Below are positions 52,992-64,000 of a stretch of DNA of 64,000 bases, piece after piece. The notes below the pieces were generated by a model. The model made no database searches. It was not told where the DNA came from and worked only from the letters and a program-made list of their open reading frames with translations. The stretch is from Tillandsia leiboldiana (lineage: Eukaryota; Streptophyta; Magnoliopsida; Poales; Bromeliaceae). Location: assembly GCA_029204045.2 (NCBI GenBank), contig CM055064.1:6708323-6772322 (forward strand), in the 5' to 3' direction. Position 1 is the first letter of the stretch; each line of letters starts with the position of its first letter. The position numbers were made by a program, and so were the translations under genes.

Positions 52992-53406
52992 TCGCCTTTA
53001 CTCGTTGGCACACCAGGCAATGTGCCACGAATCGGGTCACGTCTCCATTCAATTTAGGCCACCAGAAGGTTTGCTTTATATCTTTGTACATCTTCGTTCC
53101 CCCAGGGTGCACTGCGTAGGGAGCAGTATGCGCTTCCTTCAGAATCTCCTCTTTGAGTTCCGGTAGGTCCGGCATGCAGATTCGTCCTCGGAATCGTATT
53201 GTGCCATCAGAGCCTGTTGCGAAATCGCCCCCTTGGTCTGAGGGTACTCTGTCTCGCACAAGTAGTAACTGGGTATCTTTCGATTGTCCTTCCAAGATTT
53301 TGTCTAGCAGGGTGGGTCTGACCACCAGGGTCGTGAGTTGTGCGACCGTACCTGCCGGCACCACCTCTAGCCTCAATTGCGAAAATTCTGCAATCAGGCG
53401 GTCCTA
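52992..53406 (-). pseudogene. Element B pol: integrase zinc region with frameshift
   Basis: It follows the TAG at 53404-53406. LRLEVVPAGTVAQLTTLVV, then the HHCC region (HTAPYAVHPGGTKMYKDIK, HCLVCQRVKA). Near 52992 homology leaves this frame after VKA and continues one frame over, consistent with loss of one base. Confidence 0.85.
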
Positions 53407-55962
53407 CTGGGTAATAGCACTTACCCCTGCTCCTTCTGTCTGCCCCTTGCGGCTCAAGGCATCGGCCACCACATTTGCCTTCCCCGGGTGGTAGTGGATC
53501 GACAAGTCATAATCTTTCAGTAGCTCGAGCCACCGCCTTTGCCGTAAGTTTAGCTCCTTCTGGGTGAAGAGGTACTTGAGGCTCTGATGATCGGAATACA
53601 CATCGCAGTGTGTCCCGTACAAGTAATGTCTCCACAACTTGAGGACAAACACGACTGCCGCCAGCTCCAAGTCGTGCACAGGATAATTCCTCTCGTACTC
53701 CTTTAGTTTTCTTGATGCATAGGCTATGACCTTACCCCGTTGCATAAGCACACCTCCGAGGCCGTTTTGCGACGCATCGCAATAAACCTCATAGTCTTCC
53801 CCAGGTTCCGGTAAGGCGAGAACCGGGGCCTGCGTCAATCTGTCCTTGAGTTCTTCAAAACTCTTCTGGCATTGGTCCGTCCAGATAAACTTCTCCCCTT
53901 TCCGGGTCAGGCGAGTCAGGGGAGTAGCTATCTTGGAGAAGCCTTCCACAAAATGCCTGTAATACCCTGCCAGACCCAGGAAGCTTCGAATCTCGGTTAC
54001 TGTTGTCGGTCGGGACCAGTCTGTCACCGAGTCTATCTTCCTCGGGTCTACCGCAATTCTAGATGGCGAAACAACATGTCCCAAAAAGTCCACCTTGCGG
54101 AGCCAAAACTCACACTTTTTGAGTTTGGCATAGAGTTTCTGATCCCGGAGGGTCTGAAGGACTATACGTAGGTGCTCCTCATGTTCCTCATCCGTACGGG
54201 AGTAGATGAGGATATCATCAATGAAGACCACTACGAATAAATCTAAGAAGGGTTTGAACACCCTGTTCATCATGTCCATAAATACCGCTGGGGCATTGGT
54301 GAGCCCGAACGGCATTACCGTAAATTCGTAGTGGCCGTAGCGTGTCCGGAAAGCTGTTTTGGGGACGTCCTCGCTCCTAACTCTGAGTTGATGGTAGCCG
54401 GACTGCAGATCGATCTTTAAGAACACTGTTGCCCCTTGTAACTGGTCGAATAGGTCGTCGATCCTCGGTAGGGGGTATTTATTCTTAATGGTGACCTTGT
54501 TTATTTCCCGGTAGTCTATGCACAACCGAAGGCTTCCGTCCTTCTTTCTTACGAACAGAACGGGCGTGCCCCATGGCGACACGCTCGGTCTGATGAATCC
54601 TTTATCCAAAAGGTCTTCCAGCTGCGCCTTGAGTTCCTTCAACTCGGCAAAAGCCATCCTGTATGGTGCTTTGGTGATGGGTTTAGTGCCTGGGAGTAGC
54701 TCAATGGGGAAGTCGACCTCTCGTTCAGGTGGCATCCCAGGGAGTTCCGCCGGAAATACATCCGGGAATTCCTTTACAATTGGGATGTCAGACGGTGAGG
54801 GGGTGGGTCGAGCCACTAAGTCCACCGAGGCCAAATAGGCCACGCACCTGCCCTCTACTAGTTTTCTGGCTCGTGACGCGGAGATGACGGTTAAGAAGGA
54901 AGTACTTTTACACGCCAGGTAAACGTGTTCCGGGAAACCCGGTTTCTGCAGTCGTACCTGACGTTTCTCGCAATCGATTACCGCCTGGTACTCGGCGAGC
55001 CAATCCATGCCTAGTACCACGTCGAATTCCTTTAATGGGATGACCACCAAATCCCAGGGGCAGGACAACCTTCCCAGCTTTATGGGGCAAGAAGGTACAA
55101 AACTAGTTGCTTCAATTGGTCCCCCGGGGGTTTGGACGGTCATCAGGTCGCTAAGGGGTCTACTCTCTAAAATATGTGTATGTGCAAAAGTACGGGAGAC
55201 GAAGGAACGAGATGCCCCGGTGTCAAAAAGAGTTCGAGCTCGAAAATCAGAAATTGAGGTAATACCTGCTACTACATCCTCCGGTGGTTCCGCTCCTCGC
55301 TGGCTCATGGCGTAGACCCTCCCCCCTGGTTGGGGTCGCGTTTCCCCTTCCTGTCGAGTTGCTGGGGGGTGTGCGGGTACTCCCGATGGGGCTCTCCCTC
55401 GTCCCTGCGGCTGTGGCGTCGAGGTGGAAGCCGCGGAGGATGCCGCCCCCGAGTTCAAGGGGCAGTTAAACCGGAGGTGCCCAGGCTTGCCGCAGCGATA
55501 ACAATGGTCTTGTCTCCTGGGGCATTCCGTGACTCGGTGCGTTCCTCTGCAAATAACGCAGGGTCTGTCTACAGGCCGCTGTCCCCCCGCTGGTGTGCTC
55601 TTGGTTCCCTGATGCATCTTGGGGTACTTTGGGGGCCAGTTTCCGCCAGAAAAGCCCCCTCCGGGGTAAGACTGCGACCGCTTCTTGTCCCGATTGTATT
55701 CCATGCCTTCCCGCCGAGCGCGTGTGACGGCGAAGCCACGTTCCACGATAGTGGCCCTGTCGACTACTGCCCGGAAGGTATGTAAGTCTGCCGCTTGGAC
55801 TACTTCGAAGATGTCGCTCCGTAGCCCGTCTACAAAAAGACGGGCCTTGTGGGATTCATCCCGTATGACGAACGGGACACAATTAGTTAATCTTACGAAC
55901 TCTCGCTGGTATTCCATAACTGATCGATTCCCTTGCTTAATGTGTTTGAGGTCGTCCTCCAT
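53404..55962 (-). pseudogene. Element B gag C-terminus, protease, RT, RNase H (852 aa)
   Basis: A long open stretch of the single gag-pol frame; its first ATG is internal. Residues: Gag core end at 1-90; zinc knuckles CVICRGTHRVTEC and CYRCGKPGHLRFNC at about 135-168; protease LFDTGASRSFVS near 250; WLAEYQAVIDCEKRQVRLQK; RT with VLFVRKKDGSLRLCIDYREI, MPFGLTNAPAVFMDMMNRVF and VVVFIDDILIYSRT; RNase H with VYCDASQNGLGGVLMQRGK and HDLELAAVVFVLKLWRHYLYG; ending YHPGKANVVADALSRK. It is the best-preserved gypsy coding segment in the window. It terminates at TAG 53404. Confidence 0.9.
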
Positions 55963-55965
55963 CTG

Positions 55966-56697
55966 TCATTTAACACTGTTGGAAAAGAATGCTCCAAACA
56001 GTTCCTCTCTAAAAGTTGACCACGACGGTACTGGAGCGCTCGTAGATGGGTCCGGGCGTACCGTCTTCCACCAGACGGCGTTCCCTTCAAGAAAGTGGAC
56101 GGCTAAGGGGACCCGTTCATGTTCCTCCATCAATAGGTCTTCAAAAAGCTTTTCTATAGTATCCACCCATTTTTCTACGACCCAGGGGTCGGTCGTTTCT
56201 CCCTCAAAGATGGGCGGATCGTACTTTTTGAACTGTGCCAGGTTCGTCCTAACTCGTTCACGTTCAGTTTGCTGATCTGTAGCCCCTCCTGCAGCTGTGG
56301 TACTCTCGGGAGTGGGGGTCGTCGCCGCTTCTCTTGCCGAGTCTCCCGCAGTCGCACCCGGTACGGGCCCCGAAGCTGCCGGGGTGGGAGAGTTCAACGG
56401 GGCTGTGGGTTGCTCCACCGACACGCCCGTCGTCGAGGTCCGATGGGGTGCGGCTGTAGTTGAACCACCCGCCCCTGGCGGTCCCGTGGTGGGGGCGGTC
56501 GGTTCGTGCGGAGGGGTCGGGGCATCCTCTACTGACACAGTTGCCCGCCGCTGCGTTAACTGTCAGACTTGTTCAGTTAACGTCGCCAATTGTCCGGCCA
56601 TCTCTCGCAATTGCTGTCGGAGGAGTTGGTTCTCCGCGGTGGCCGGGGCCGTATTTTCCGCACCCGCGTTATCGGTCGATGACCTAGTCCGGGCCAT
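55966..56697 (-). pseudogene. Element B gag, N-terminal part
   Basis: The start ATG at 56697 opens MARTRSSTDNAGAENTAP and a predicted short coiled coil (NQLLRQQLREMAGQLATLTEQV). TGA at 56563-56565 interrupts it; the frame continues with SVEDAPTPP, a Pro/Thr/Ala-rich linker, and the Gag core (FKKYDPPIFEGETTDPWVVE, FLEGNAVWWKTVRP). A second TGA at 55966-55968 separates it from the next segment, in the same frame. Confidence 0.8.
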
Positions 56698-56912
56698 TAT
56701 CAGCTGGTATACAAAGAAACCGCGTTAACCCTAAGGTTACTGGCCTAATACTTGACCTACGGACGCGCCTAAATTAAGTCCCCTTTTTTTTTTTTTCCCC
56801 CGTACACTCACGATCTACTGCACCTACATCTTGGTTATCTCATGTTCAATTTGCTTGTGGCATCATGCACTGTGGATGTTGGTCACCGACTACTGTGGTT
56901 AAAGTTGTTTTT

Positions 56913-56923
56913 CTCTGATACCA
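56913..56923 (-). other. Primer binding site of element B
   Basis: CTCTGATACCA on the + strand, i.e. TGGTATCAGAG on the minus strand, seven bases from the 5' LTR. The leader (56698-56912) includes a 13-15 bp poly-T run near 56785 and lacks the CTGCAG hairpin of A, D and H. Confidence 0.85.
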
Positions 56924-56930
56924 TTTAATC

Positions 56931-59466
56931 TGTCACGCCCCGGGGGTTTTTAGGTAAAGATAAGCGGAAAAAGCGTATATATTTTTTTCTTTATGAATAA
57001 GTATCGACCTCCCCCAGCGCGTGTCAGACCCACCACATATACAAATTTACTCTTCAATCGGACAGAGTCTCCTTTGTATATGCATGGCGTCACATTTACA
57101 ACACAACATCAACAACATTCTTTAACCACACAATCACAGTGAACAAGGAAGGGAAGGTAATTTCATTCAATCATATCCAGAGTTAAGCTACGGGTTTTGC
57201 AAACGGTGTCCACACGACACCCAGTTTTTGAGAACATTTACACATTCACACCAAAGCGGCCATACCTTTTTGAAAGGATAAATCCAGGGGTTTACCAAGA
57301 TTGTGCCCACACGGCACTTAGTTTGGAAAGCATTTTTGAAATCATTTTGTTAGTTATAAACCATGCCGCATAAAAGTAAATCAAATCCACAGTGCTAACT
57401 AATTGGCTATCCAACAACCCACATAATCCACATTCAAGCAATTTAAACTAAGAGTTAAGCTAAAAGAGAAATGAGGTAAACCCAAGATGGATAACGTAGC
57501 TAGCCTCCTACGGCTAATGTCCTCTCGACGCAGTCTCACCGCCATCCCGGCTACTACACCTAGTCAGACCTGTCACGGAGTGGGTAAAGTCAGTGACAAA
57601 TAAAGTAGATGATTAGCATTTGACAATAATTTTAAAACAAACCGATTACACCAGAACCTTTCGCCTTCCCATCTCATGAGTCCACATTACTTGATTTAGT
57701 CACATAGCGCCCGTCGGGGAGTATACGATCTCCCCACGGGTAAAATCACACAATTCACGTCAGGGAGTCGACGATCTCCCCACGTGACATTTATGATGCC
57801 CTTTACCCATTCACGATGCGTGAGCGACATGTTTAGCTATCGTGAAGAGGTCCCCACCCTACACACATGGGGTACACGGGTCATTCAGACCACTTCTCCG
57901 GAAAAGTACACCTATGCGGAGGCCAATCCGCCAGTGTACGTGCAGCATCCAAAAATATGGTTTGCCGAAGTCGGCGTGTATCAAGCACCGCGACCCTCAG
58001 TCGCCACAATTTAATAATGAAAGATCAATATATATTATTGCGAAAGGTTTAACAGTTCATCTACTTTATTAGACAGATTATTAAGTCTTTTACGATGATA
58101 TGGTGCACTTAATGCACTCGTTGCACTTATTGCAAGGGTACCCACCTGGTTGCGGGGAAAACTGGACAACTGGATCTTTCGCACACTCCCGCTGCGCACC
58201 CGGACCTAAGGAAGTCCCCCCAAAGAAAGACGATCAATAATATGACGCACTAACACTATGGAAACGGAAATCCAAAACTATCCCTCGCGATGAAAAACCC
58301 AAAAACTGCACAATTACGACACCTGACGGGTCCCCGCGCGGACGCCGCCGCCCGCGAATGCCCCGCGCGGCCCGAAACCGCGCGGTGTACATCCGCGGGT
58401 GGCGCCCGCGCGGCGCCCGCCTGCCCCGCGGGTGCCCCGCGCGGCCGCGTGGTTGCGCGCCCGGGGCGGCACCCGCGCGGCGCGGCCCGCCCACGGGCGT
58501 CCCGCGCGGCGCAAGGCCGCACGGTTGCGCGCCCGGGGCGGCACCCGCGCGGCGCCGCCCGCCCGCGGGCGCCCCACGCGGTTGCGCGCCCGGGGGCGGT
58601 GCCCGCGCGGCGCCCTAGCGGCGCCGGCGTAGTCCGCCCGTCCGCGCGGTGCCCTAGCGGCACCGCGCGTCGTCCGCACGTCCGCGCATCCGCGCGGTTC
58701 CCTAGCGGCACCGCGCGTCGTCCGCCCGCCCACTCCGCGCCCTAGGCCGCGCGGTGGTGGTGGCGGCGGGGTCGGCAATGACGTCGGGGACGGCGAAGAA
58801 GACACGAAGAAGACACCGAAAAACCCCAATAACGCAACAAAACGAAATCTACTTACCGAAAGTTCCGACGGGGATGCCGAACGAACGCTCTTCTAATTCC
58901 GGTACGTTGTTCGGGGTGATCGGATTCCTCCGTCTCCTTCCTCTTTCCTTCTTTCTCCTCCTCCGGTTAGGGTTCCGTCTTTTCCTTCTCTTTTTCTCCC
59001 TCGTTCTCTCCGGCTAGGGTTTCTCTTTTTGCGAAAAGTGAGATTTTCCTTTTCATACGTACAAATAAATCCTGCCTTTTAATTTCTGCCACCAATTAAT
59101 TAATTCCTTAATTAATTAATCCTACGGGATAACCCACCTTGTAATACCCGTAACCGAATTACTAATTCTCTAACTAATTAATCGCACGAGATAAACCCAC
59201 CTTTTTCTCGGAAAACGTGCAGGATATTTTACACAGATTCCGATGCACGTTAAATCGCCGCAACTCTAAAAACCCTATTCCGGGAGATTTCTACATCGGA
59301 TTTCAGATCCGATTGCACCGTCGGTCATCATTTTTCGTGCTCTTTCACAGAAAAATACTTATGCAACACACCGACCGACTTACAGAAACTCGATAATTTC
59401 GATTCACTCAAAGGGGTACTTTATTTGAAGGAGGGTAAAATATTACTAAAAAGTCGTGTCATTACA
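56931..59466 (-). repeat. 5' LTR of element B
   Basis: 2536 bp, TGTCACGCCCCGGGGG to GTGTCATTACA on the + strand. The GC-rich block (58330-58750) is shorter and arranged differently from the 3' copy; elsewhere differences are mostly single bases. ORFs in the GC-rich block are artefacts. Confidence 0.9.
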
Positions 59467-61002
59467 GCCTCAAACTCCGACGCACCCACTAGGTCTACCA
59501 GAGGCGATTGGGAAAGAAAAGTGGTAAACTATAAGGACTGCTGATAAAAGGAAACTACCACTAGTATGCCTCTAAATGCAGTACCGACTAAAATAACCAT
59601 ATGCATGCATCAGTAAACGGTATCTGTCCAAAAGAACCCAATCTAATCACCAATAAAAATCGGTACTGCCTGCTCTGCTGTCTCAAGTATCTGCTGACAG
59701 ATCGGCACTCACTGACCGGAACTCGGGTCCCGGTACTCACTGGCCGCTGTGTCAATCGCCTACTCCGGAGTGGCACTTGAGAGGAGCGACCCACATGAGT
59801 AAAGTAATCATGTCACAAGTATCTCAATATAGCAGAACTGGATCACGACTATGATCAAAGTGGGAAAACCCATTCACTAATGAAACCCCGATCCCCCAAT
59901 CTGATGCAAAGATAAACATCCGGTCAACCCCCCAATGTCAGCGGTCGCCGCAATACCCCACAAGTCCACAATATGATAAAAATGATCAATATCCGGTCAA
60001 CCGCCTACTATCCGCGGTTGCCGCAATCCCCCACAAATCCATAATCAAGTACAACCTGTCCCAGACTCCAAAGTCCCGACTACACTATCCTAAACCCCTG
60101 CTCGAACCCGAGCAACATGAACTAAAAGTCTATATGAGAAGGAGAAAGGAAACAATCATGGTTTCTCCTTAGTCAAATTCCAATATGATAGTGTAGCAAT
60201 AAATAGTGGCCTATCTAGATGTCCATACAGGCATGCAAATGTCCTCATGAAAGATGAAAGAGAGTGTATCAAATAGTAGTTCCACATGTGTATCAAATAG
60301 TAGCTCAGCATAGGTATAATCAACATGCCACAATCACTAACCAACTACACATGTCTATAATCCATGATCCCTAATAAATTGCCAAGGTGGTACCCGCACA
60401 TAGGGTAGATCATAATGACCCACATAGATAAGCTCATGAACAATATGCTCAAGTATGATTTCCAACAGGGTGTCAAATCAATAATAGTCTAAGGGGTTTC
60501 TCTAATAGTTCTAGTGAGTAAATCGCAGTAAGAGGTAAGCAACAACCACCCACCTAGTATGCGCAACTCCCCAAGCTGTAAAAGATCTCCTAGCAGTCCA
60601 GAAACTGTCCCCGGAACCCTAGAATCTGCGAATAACTGCAAAATAACCGAACCCGACATTATTGGGCCTTCCCCGGAACACACCGTTTGCTATTTGCAAA
60701 ACAGCATAGAAAAAGTGAAATTTTCACCTGTGCGTGATTCTCGAAAAAATCCGGAAAAATTACGGCGGCGATCCTTGCGACGAGTAGATCCACAACGAGT
60801 ATTTATACGCCCCGATCCAATGCTCGTAGCCCAAGATAGAAAATAAATAAGCCCATGCTGTCCAGAAAATCCATCACAGAAAATAGGGTTAAAAGATGCC
60901 TTGGGAACCATGCCAAAAGTTCGAAACAGAGCAAAGTGGTCAACATGAAAATCGAAGCCTTACCTCTTAGGAACACGCTGCTGCAAAAATCGTCCAAAAA
61001 TA
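59467..61002 (-). mobile_element. LTR C, right part
   Basis: It continues LTR C after element B. Conserved family blocks: GCACCCACTAGGTCTACCAG, CTCCGGAGTGGCACTTGAG, ACCCACCTAG, and GGCGATCCTTGCGACGAGTAG (near LTR E GATGATCCTCACGACGAGTAG). It is cut by LTR F2 at 61002. Its U3 end and any internal region lie outside the window. Confidence 0.7.
59909..60052 (-). repeat. Diverged tandem duplication, about 75-bp unit, in LTR C
   Basis: ATCCGGTCAACC...GC(A/G)GT(C/T)GCCGCAAT...CCCCACAA(G/A)TCCA occurs twice, around 59918 and 59990. Confidence 0.75.
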
Positions 61003-64000
61003 TGTCACGCCCCGAGTTTAAAATCCAGTCTAATTTTTTTTTTTTTTTTTTTGAAATAAATCAGAGTTTGCAAAAACGGGCGTAACAGACCGCCACACAT
61101 ATAGGAAACTCCCTATCCCAATGGATAGAGTCTCTCCTATACATGCATGGCTAGGCGAATCAAATCATCAATCAGAGAGCAATAGATATCTCACTAAACA
61201 ATACTAATCATCAGGAATAGTCCGAAATATCATACTATCATCAATCTGAAATATCGAAATAAACTGGAAGCTGAAATAACATAAATGGAAGTCAGCTACA
61301 ATCATCCAAGATCTCAGACATCAATATATCATCAGGGTGACAGCTCTATCGTGACAGCCTCACTGGATCGTCCCGACACCCCACTACCCGAACGACCTGA
61401 AAAATGGTCACCCAGGGGGTGTGAGATACACTGTACATGTATCCCAGTGGGCACGACGAGCCGAGAAATAGCTAATCGTACCTACTGGGTACTAAAATCT
61501 GCGGATAGTAAAGATCGATAGGTACAGCTGAAATAACAGATAATATCTACCGGAAAGCAATAAATCCACAGATAAATGGAACTAGGCAGATAATCAATAG
61601 TAAGTCCACTGATAATCAAGTATACTGAACAGTAGTAGGTACTGCATAAACATGCTAGAACATGGAAGTATAAAAGCTATGCATCAATCACAAGAATATC
61701 AAGTACCCAATCAATGCCTCTATTGGTCACGAGGACCTCAGGCTCATGCCACCATCTGGCACCTATCTGGCTGACATAATCCCGCACCCACTGGTGCTAA
61801 TCTGGGGGCTCACGGGTCCCTCCTCTAGACCACTTTACCGGTAAAGAACACTGTGACGGTGGCCAAACCGTCAGTGTACATGATGTACAGCGTGCGTGGC
61901 GATCAATCATGCTATGCTCAAGCTCGCGGTCCAACGACCGGGTAATCGGCAACAAGCCGGGAAAAATCCCAATAGGGAGGCAGGTATCTGTGTGTATCTA
62001 TCAATCAGGATCAATCATGCATATCTGAATACAGCAGTGTGACGAATGGCATGAAACTAGCAGCAATAATCAATCATGACATCTATACATCAGGATATGC
62101 AAGCTGACAAGCAGATGTACATAAATATAGTGTGTCTAAGGAATCACTGTCTATCAGAAAAATCATGCGATGTATAGATACAATCATCAGGACTAATCAT
62201 GAACAGGTAAGGTCAAGCACAGGTGTACATGCGATGTCTAAAGAAATCGATATCAGTCAAGATAGGTCATATAGATAAAATCAGCAGGGCTAACCAAAAA
62301 CAGGTGTCCGACTGGACTAAAGCAACCAGAGGGCCAAAAAGCTAAAGCCCGGACCGAAGATAACCCACCTGGATGTAGGCAGATCCTCGAACTCCCGCTC
62401 TGCTACCGGGAGGCTGGTGCTGAACAACTGGGCCCTGAATAGACAGCTATAGTCAGTAATAGACTCACACAAACCCATCCCGATGACACTACAGCAACGG
62501 AAAGCTAAAACGGGACAATATCGCCGATTTACGAGACAATTTCCGATTCCCGATCAACGAGAGCCCACGGGACTCTAACAAAATGCCCAATAGGTGTGGA
62601 AGCACTGTCTAAAGACAGCTATTGTGTCCAATTTACACTTTGATCCATAATATACTTTAATTTGCATAAAATACAAACATTATCGCTTGTTTCGACTCGT
62701 TCTTGAAATCCGGGAGTCCAAAAATAGCGCCGTAAGTTTCAGCGCGTTCGTTTCGACATGACGAAGCCCGTGCTCACAAGATTGGGCTGGCACGGGGCCC
62801 GAGGGCAAAGTTGGCCCAAAAACACTCTTTGGCTCAATAGCAACTATGCTAAATCTTAATATCCGCATGATCAATTTAAGAAATAATTGGAGCATCATGT
62901 TCAGCATGGATAAAGGAGTGGAGTGCTCACCTTGTGCGCGTCGGAGGCTGGCCGGAACAGTGGCCGGAGCAGCACCACCAAGATGCCCAAGCTCGGGTTG
63001 GGTGCACTTTGAGCAACACAGGTTCAGACCTGCCACAGAGGGGAGCACCAGTTAAATGAGGGTCCCAGATGGTGACTGGTGCAAGTTGGGTCGAGCTCCG
63101 GTGGCCGGAGGCGGCGGTGGCCGGAGATAAGCCCTAAGTTGGCATTTCGGGTGCATGTTTGGAACCCAGCAGCAGGGGTCACCCTGGCCCAAATAAAAAA
63201 ATGACGGGACACTTAAAGATGCTGTTTAGGTCCTACCTGCATAGTTGGCCGGAGCCCGAGGTGCCGGAGACGGCCGGAGGTGAAGGTTGGGTGCAACTCG
63301 GGTGTAACTGCGAAGGAGCACTATCCCGACGTTAAGAGTGCCATGCAAAGCCACCAACGACAATAGAACGATGCAATAGGCCTACCTGGGTGGTTGTCCG
63401 GTGACGGGGAGCGCCGGCAACGCGCGGCGGCGGAGCTCGGTGGAGCTTGAAGGCCGTTAATGGCGGATTCCGGCCGAGGAACTGCGGGCCGGTGCAACTT
63501 GGACCAAAAGGTCCCACTCGGTTCCAGGAGGCTTCTGGTGGCGATGGCCGGCGGAGGAGGCAGCGGCGGCGCCGGACGGCCGAGATCGGCCAAGATGAAG
63601 AAAGTCCGGTTTCTAGGGTTGGCTCGTGCGGTCCCGATCTTGATCCGATCGTCCTTAACTTTGATGGAGGGGTAGCAGCCGAGGAGAGCAAGGGATATAT
63701 CGGTGCTGATCTTGATTTTATCGGTCGGATGCAACCCGTGAGCAATCTCGACCAATTAGTGGTATTCCGGCAATACCTCGCTCCCGCCGGCAACCGGATG
63801 GACGGCGACGGCCCAAACTTCATGGAGAGATTCCTCTCGAGGTCAGGAACACTCTAGAAGGGTTCAAAGGCCAATTGGAAATAAAAGTTTCCATAAGCTT
63901 ACCTCGTCGGAGAATCGTGGAAGGAGAAGGTGGCCGCGGCGGCACGCGGCGGCGGCTGGGGCCGGATTCACCTCAGCTCGGTTGGGGCTCTACGGGGAAC
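61003..64000 (-). mobile_element. LTR F2 (minus strand), runs off the window
   Basis: It starts TGTCACGCCCCGAG, followed by a T-rich run, and matches LTR F in inverse orientation. U5 hairpin: CATATAGGA (61098-61106) with TCCTATACATG (61135-61145), inner stem CTATCC/GGATAG (61113-61128). From about 62400 the sequence becomes GC-rich with GCCGG motifs like fragment J. Short ORFs (122-163 aa) at 62680-63857 show no domain. The sequence before it is AAATA (60998-61002); the other end is outside the window. Confidence 0.6.

Larger units (their letters stand above)
25784..59466 (-). mobile_element. Element B: Ty3/gypsy chromovirus, split by A
   Basis: It is bounded by LTRs of 2592 bp (25784-28375) and 2536 bp (56931-59466) and an exact target duplication GCCTC (25779-25783 and 59467-59471). 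Without the A insertion the element is about 10.2 kb. Order on the minus strand: 5' LTR, PBS, gag, protease, RT, RNase H, integrase, chromodomain, PPT, 3' LTR. It has five in-frame stops and one frameshift. LTR divergence of roughly 2 percent, counted over part of the LTR, makes it the oldest dated layer. Confidence 0.95.

Noticed and set aside
63332..63823. 163-aa minus ORF near the window end as a host gene
   Set aside because: GC-rich LTR F2 sequence; overlapping ORFs on both strands and no domain.

Overview
The window is plant nuclear heterochromatin, built almost entirely of LTR retrotransposons nested inside one another. I find no host gene, tRNA gene or rRNA gene locus. The evidence for a plant is tRNA-iMet primer sites (TGGTATCAGAGC) after most LTRs, Ty3/gypsy chromoviruses whose pol ends in a chromodomain, a Sirevirus-type Ty1/copia element with an extended coiled-coil Gag and an envelope-like ORF, and a Cassandra-type TRIM whose LTRs carry a 5S-rRNA-like promoter. 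A large-genome angiosperm is the best guess; the species cannot be told from this window.

Layout, left to right. 1-4020: + strand gypsy element D (end of the 5' LTR, PBS, decayed gag-pol). 4147-6823: LTR-like fragment J. 6827-10612: solo LTR E. 10613-12464: LTR F, interrupted by the Cassandra TRIM (10998-11575). 12465-12765: unassigned. 12766-15213 plus 24878-25298: LTR G (- strand), interrupted by complete but coding-dead gypsy element H (15214-24877, TSD CTGGC). 25299-25783 plus 59467-61002: LTR C, lying inside G. 25784-59466: gypsy element B inside C (TSD GCCTC). 28727-52181: gypsy element A inside the pol of B (TSD ACCGG). 34227-45873: Sirevirus copia element inside the RT of A (TSD CAATG). 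61003-64000: LTR F2, same family as F, inside C and running off the window.

The central stack is therefore five deep (G > C > B > A > copia). By-eye LTR-LTR divergence falls in the expected order: B about 2 percent, A about 1 percent, copia about 0.4 percent. H is also young (about 10 differences in 2859 bp) although its interior is beyond coding repair, so it must have moved using proteins made elsewhere. The gag-pol of A is one open frame broken only by four transition-type stop codons. B has five stops and one frameshift. Copia gag-pol has one frameshift and one stop, but its envelope-like ORF is intact.

The most interesting signals are non-coding. (1) A three-tier RNA hairpin with a CTGCAG loop lies in the 5' leaders of D, H and A, with arms that change together. 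(2) A second promoter-like module and a possible 5'UTR intron lie upstream of the copia envelope-like ORF. (3) CCGG palindromes are spaced at about two helical turns in the LTRs of both copia (19 bp) and H (exactly 20 bp). (4) A long GGCC palindrome with changed but still paired arms lies upstream of the TATA box in A and E. (5) Hairpins sit at fixed positions in U5 and just before the polypurine tract.
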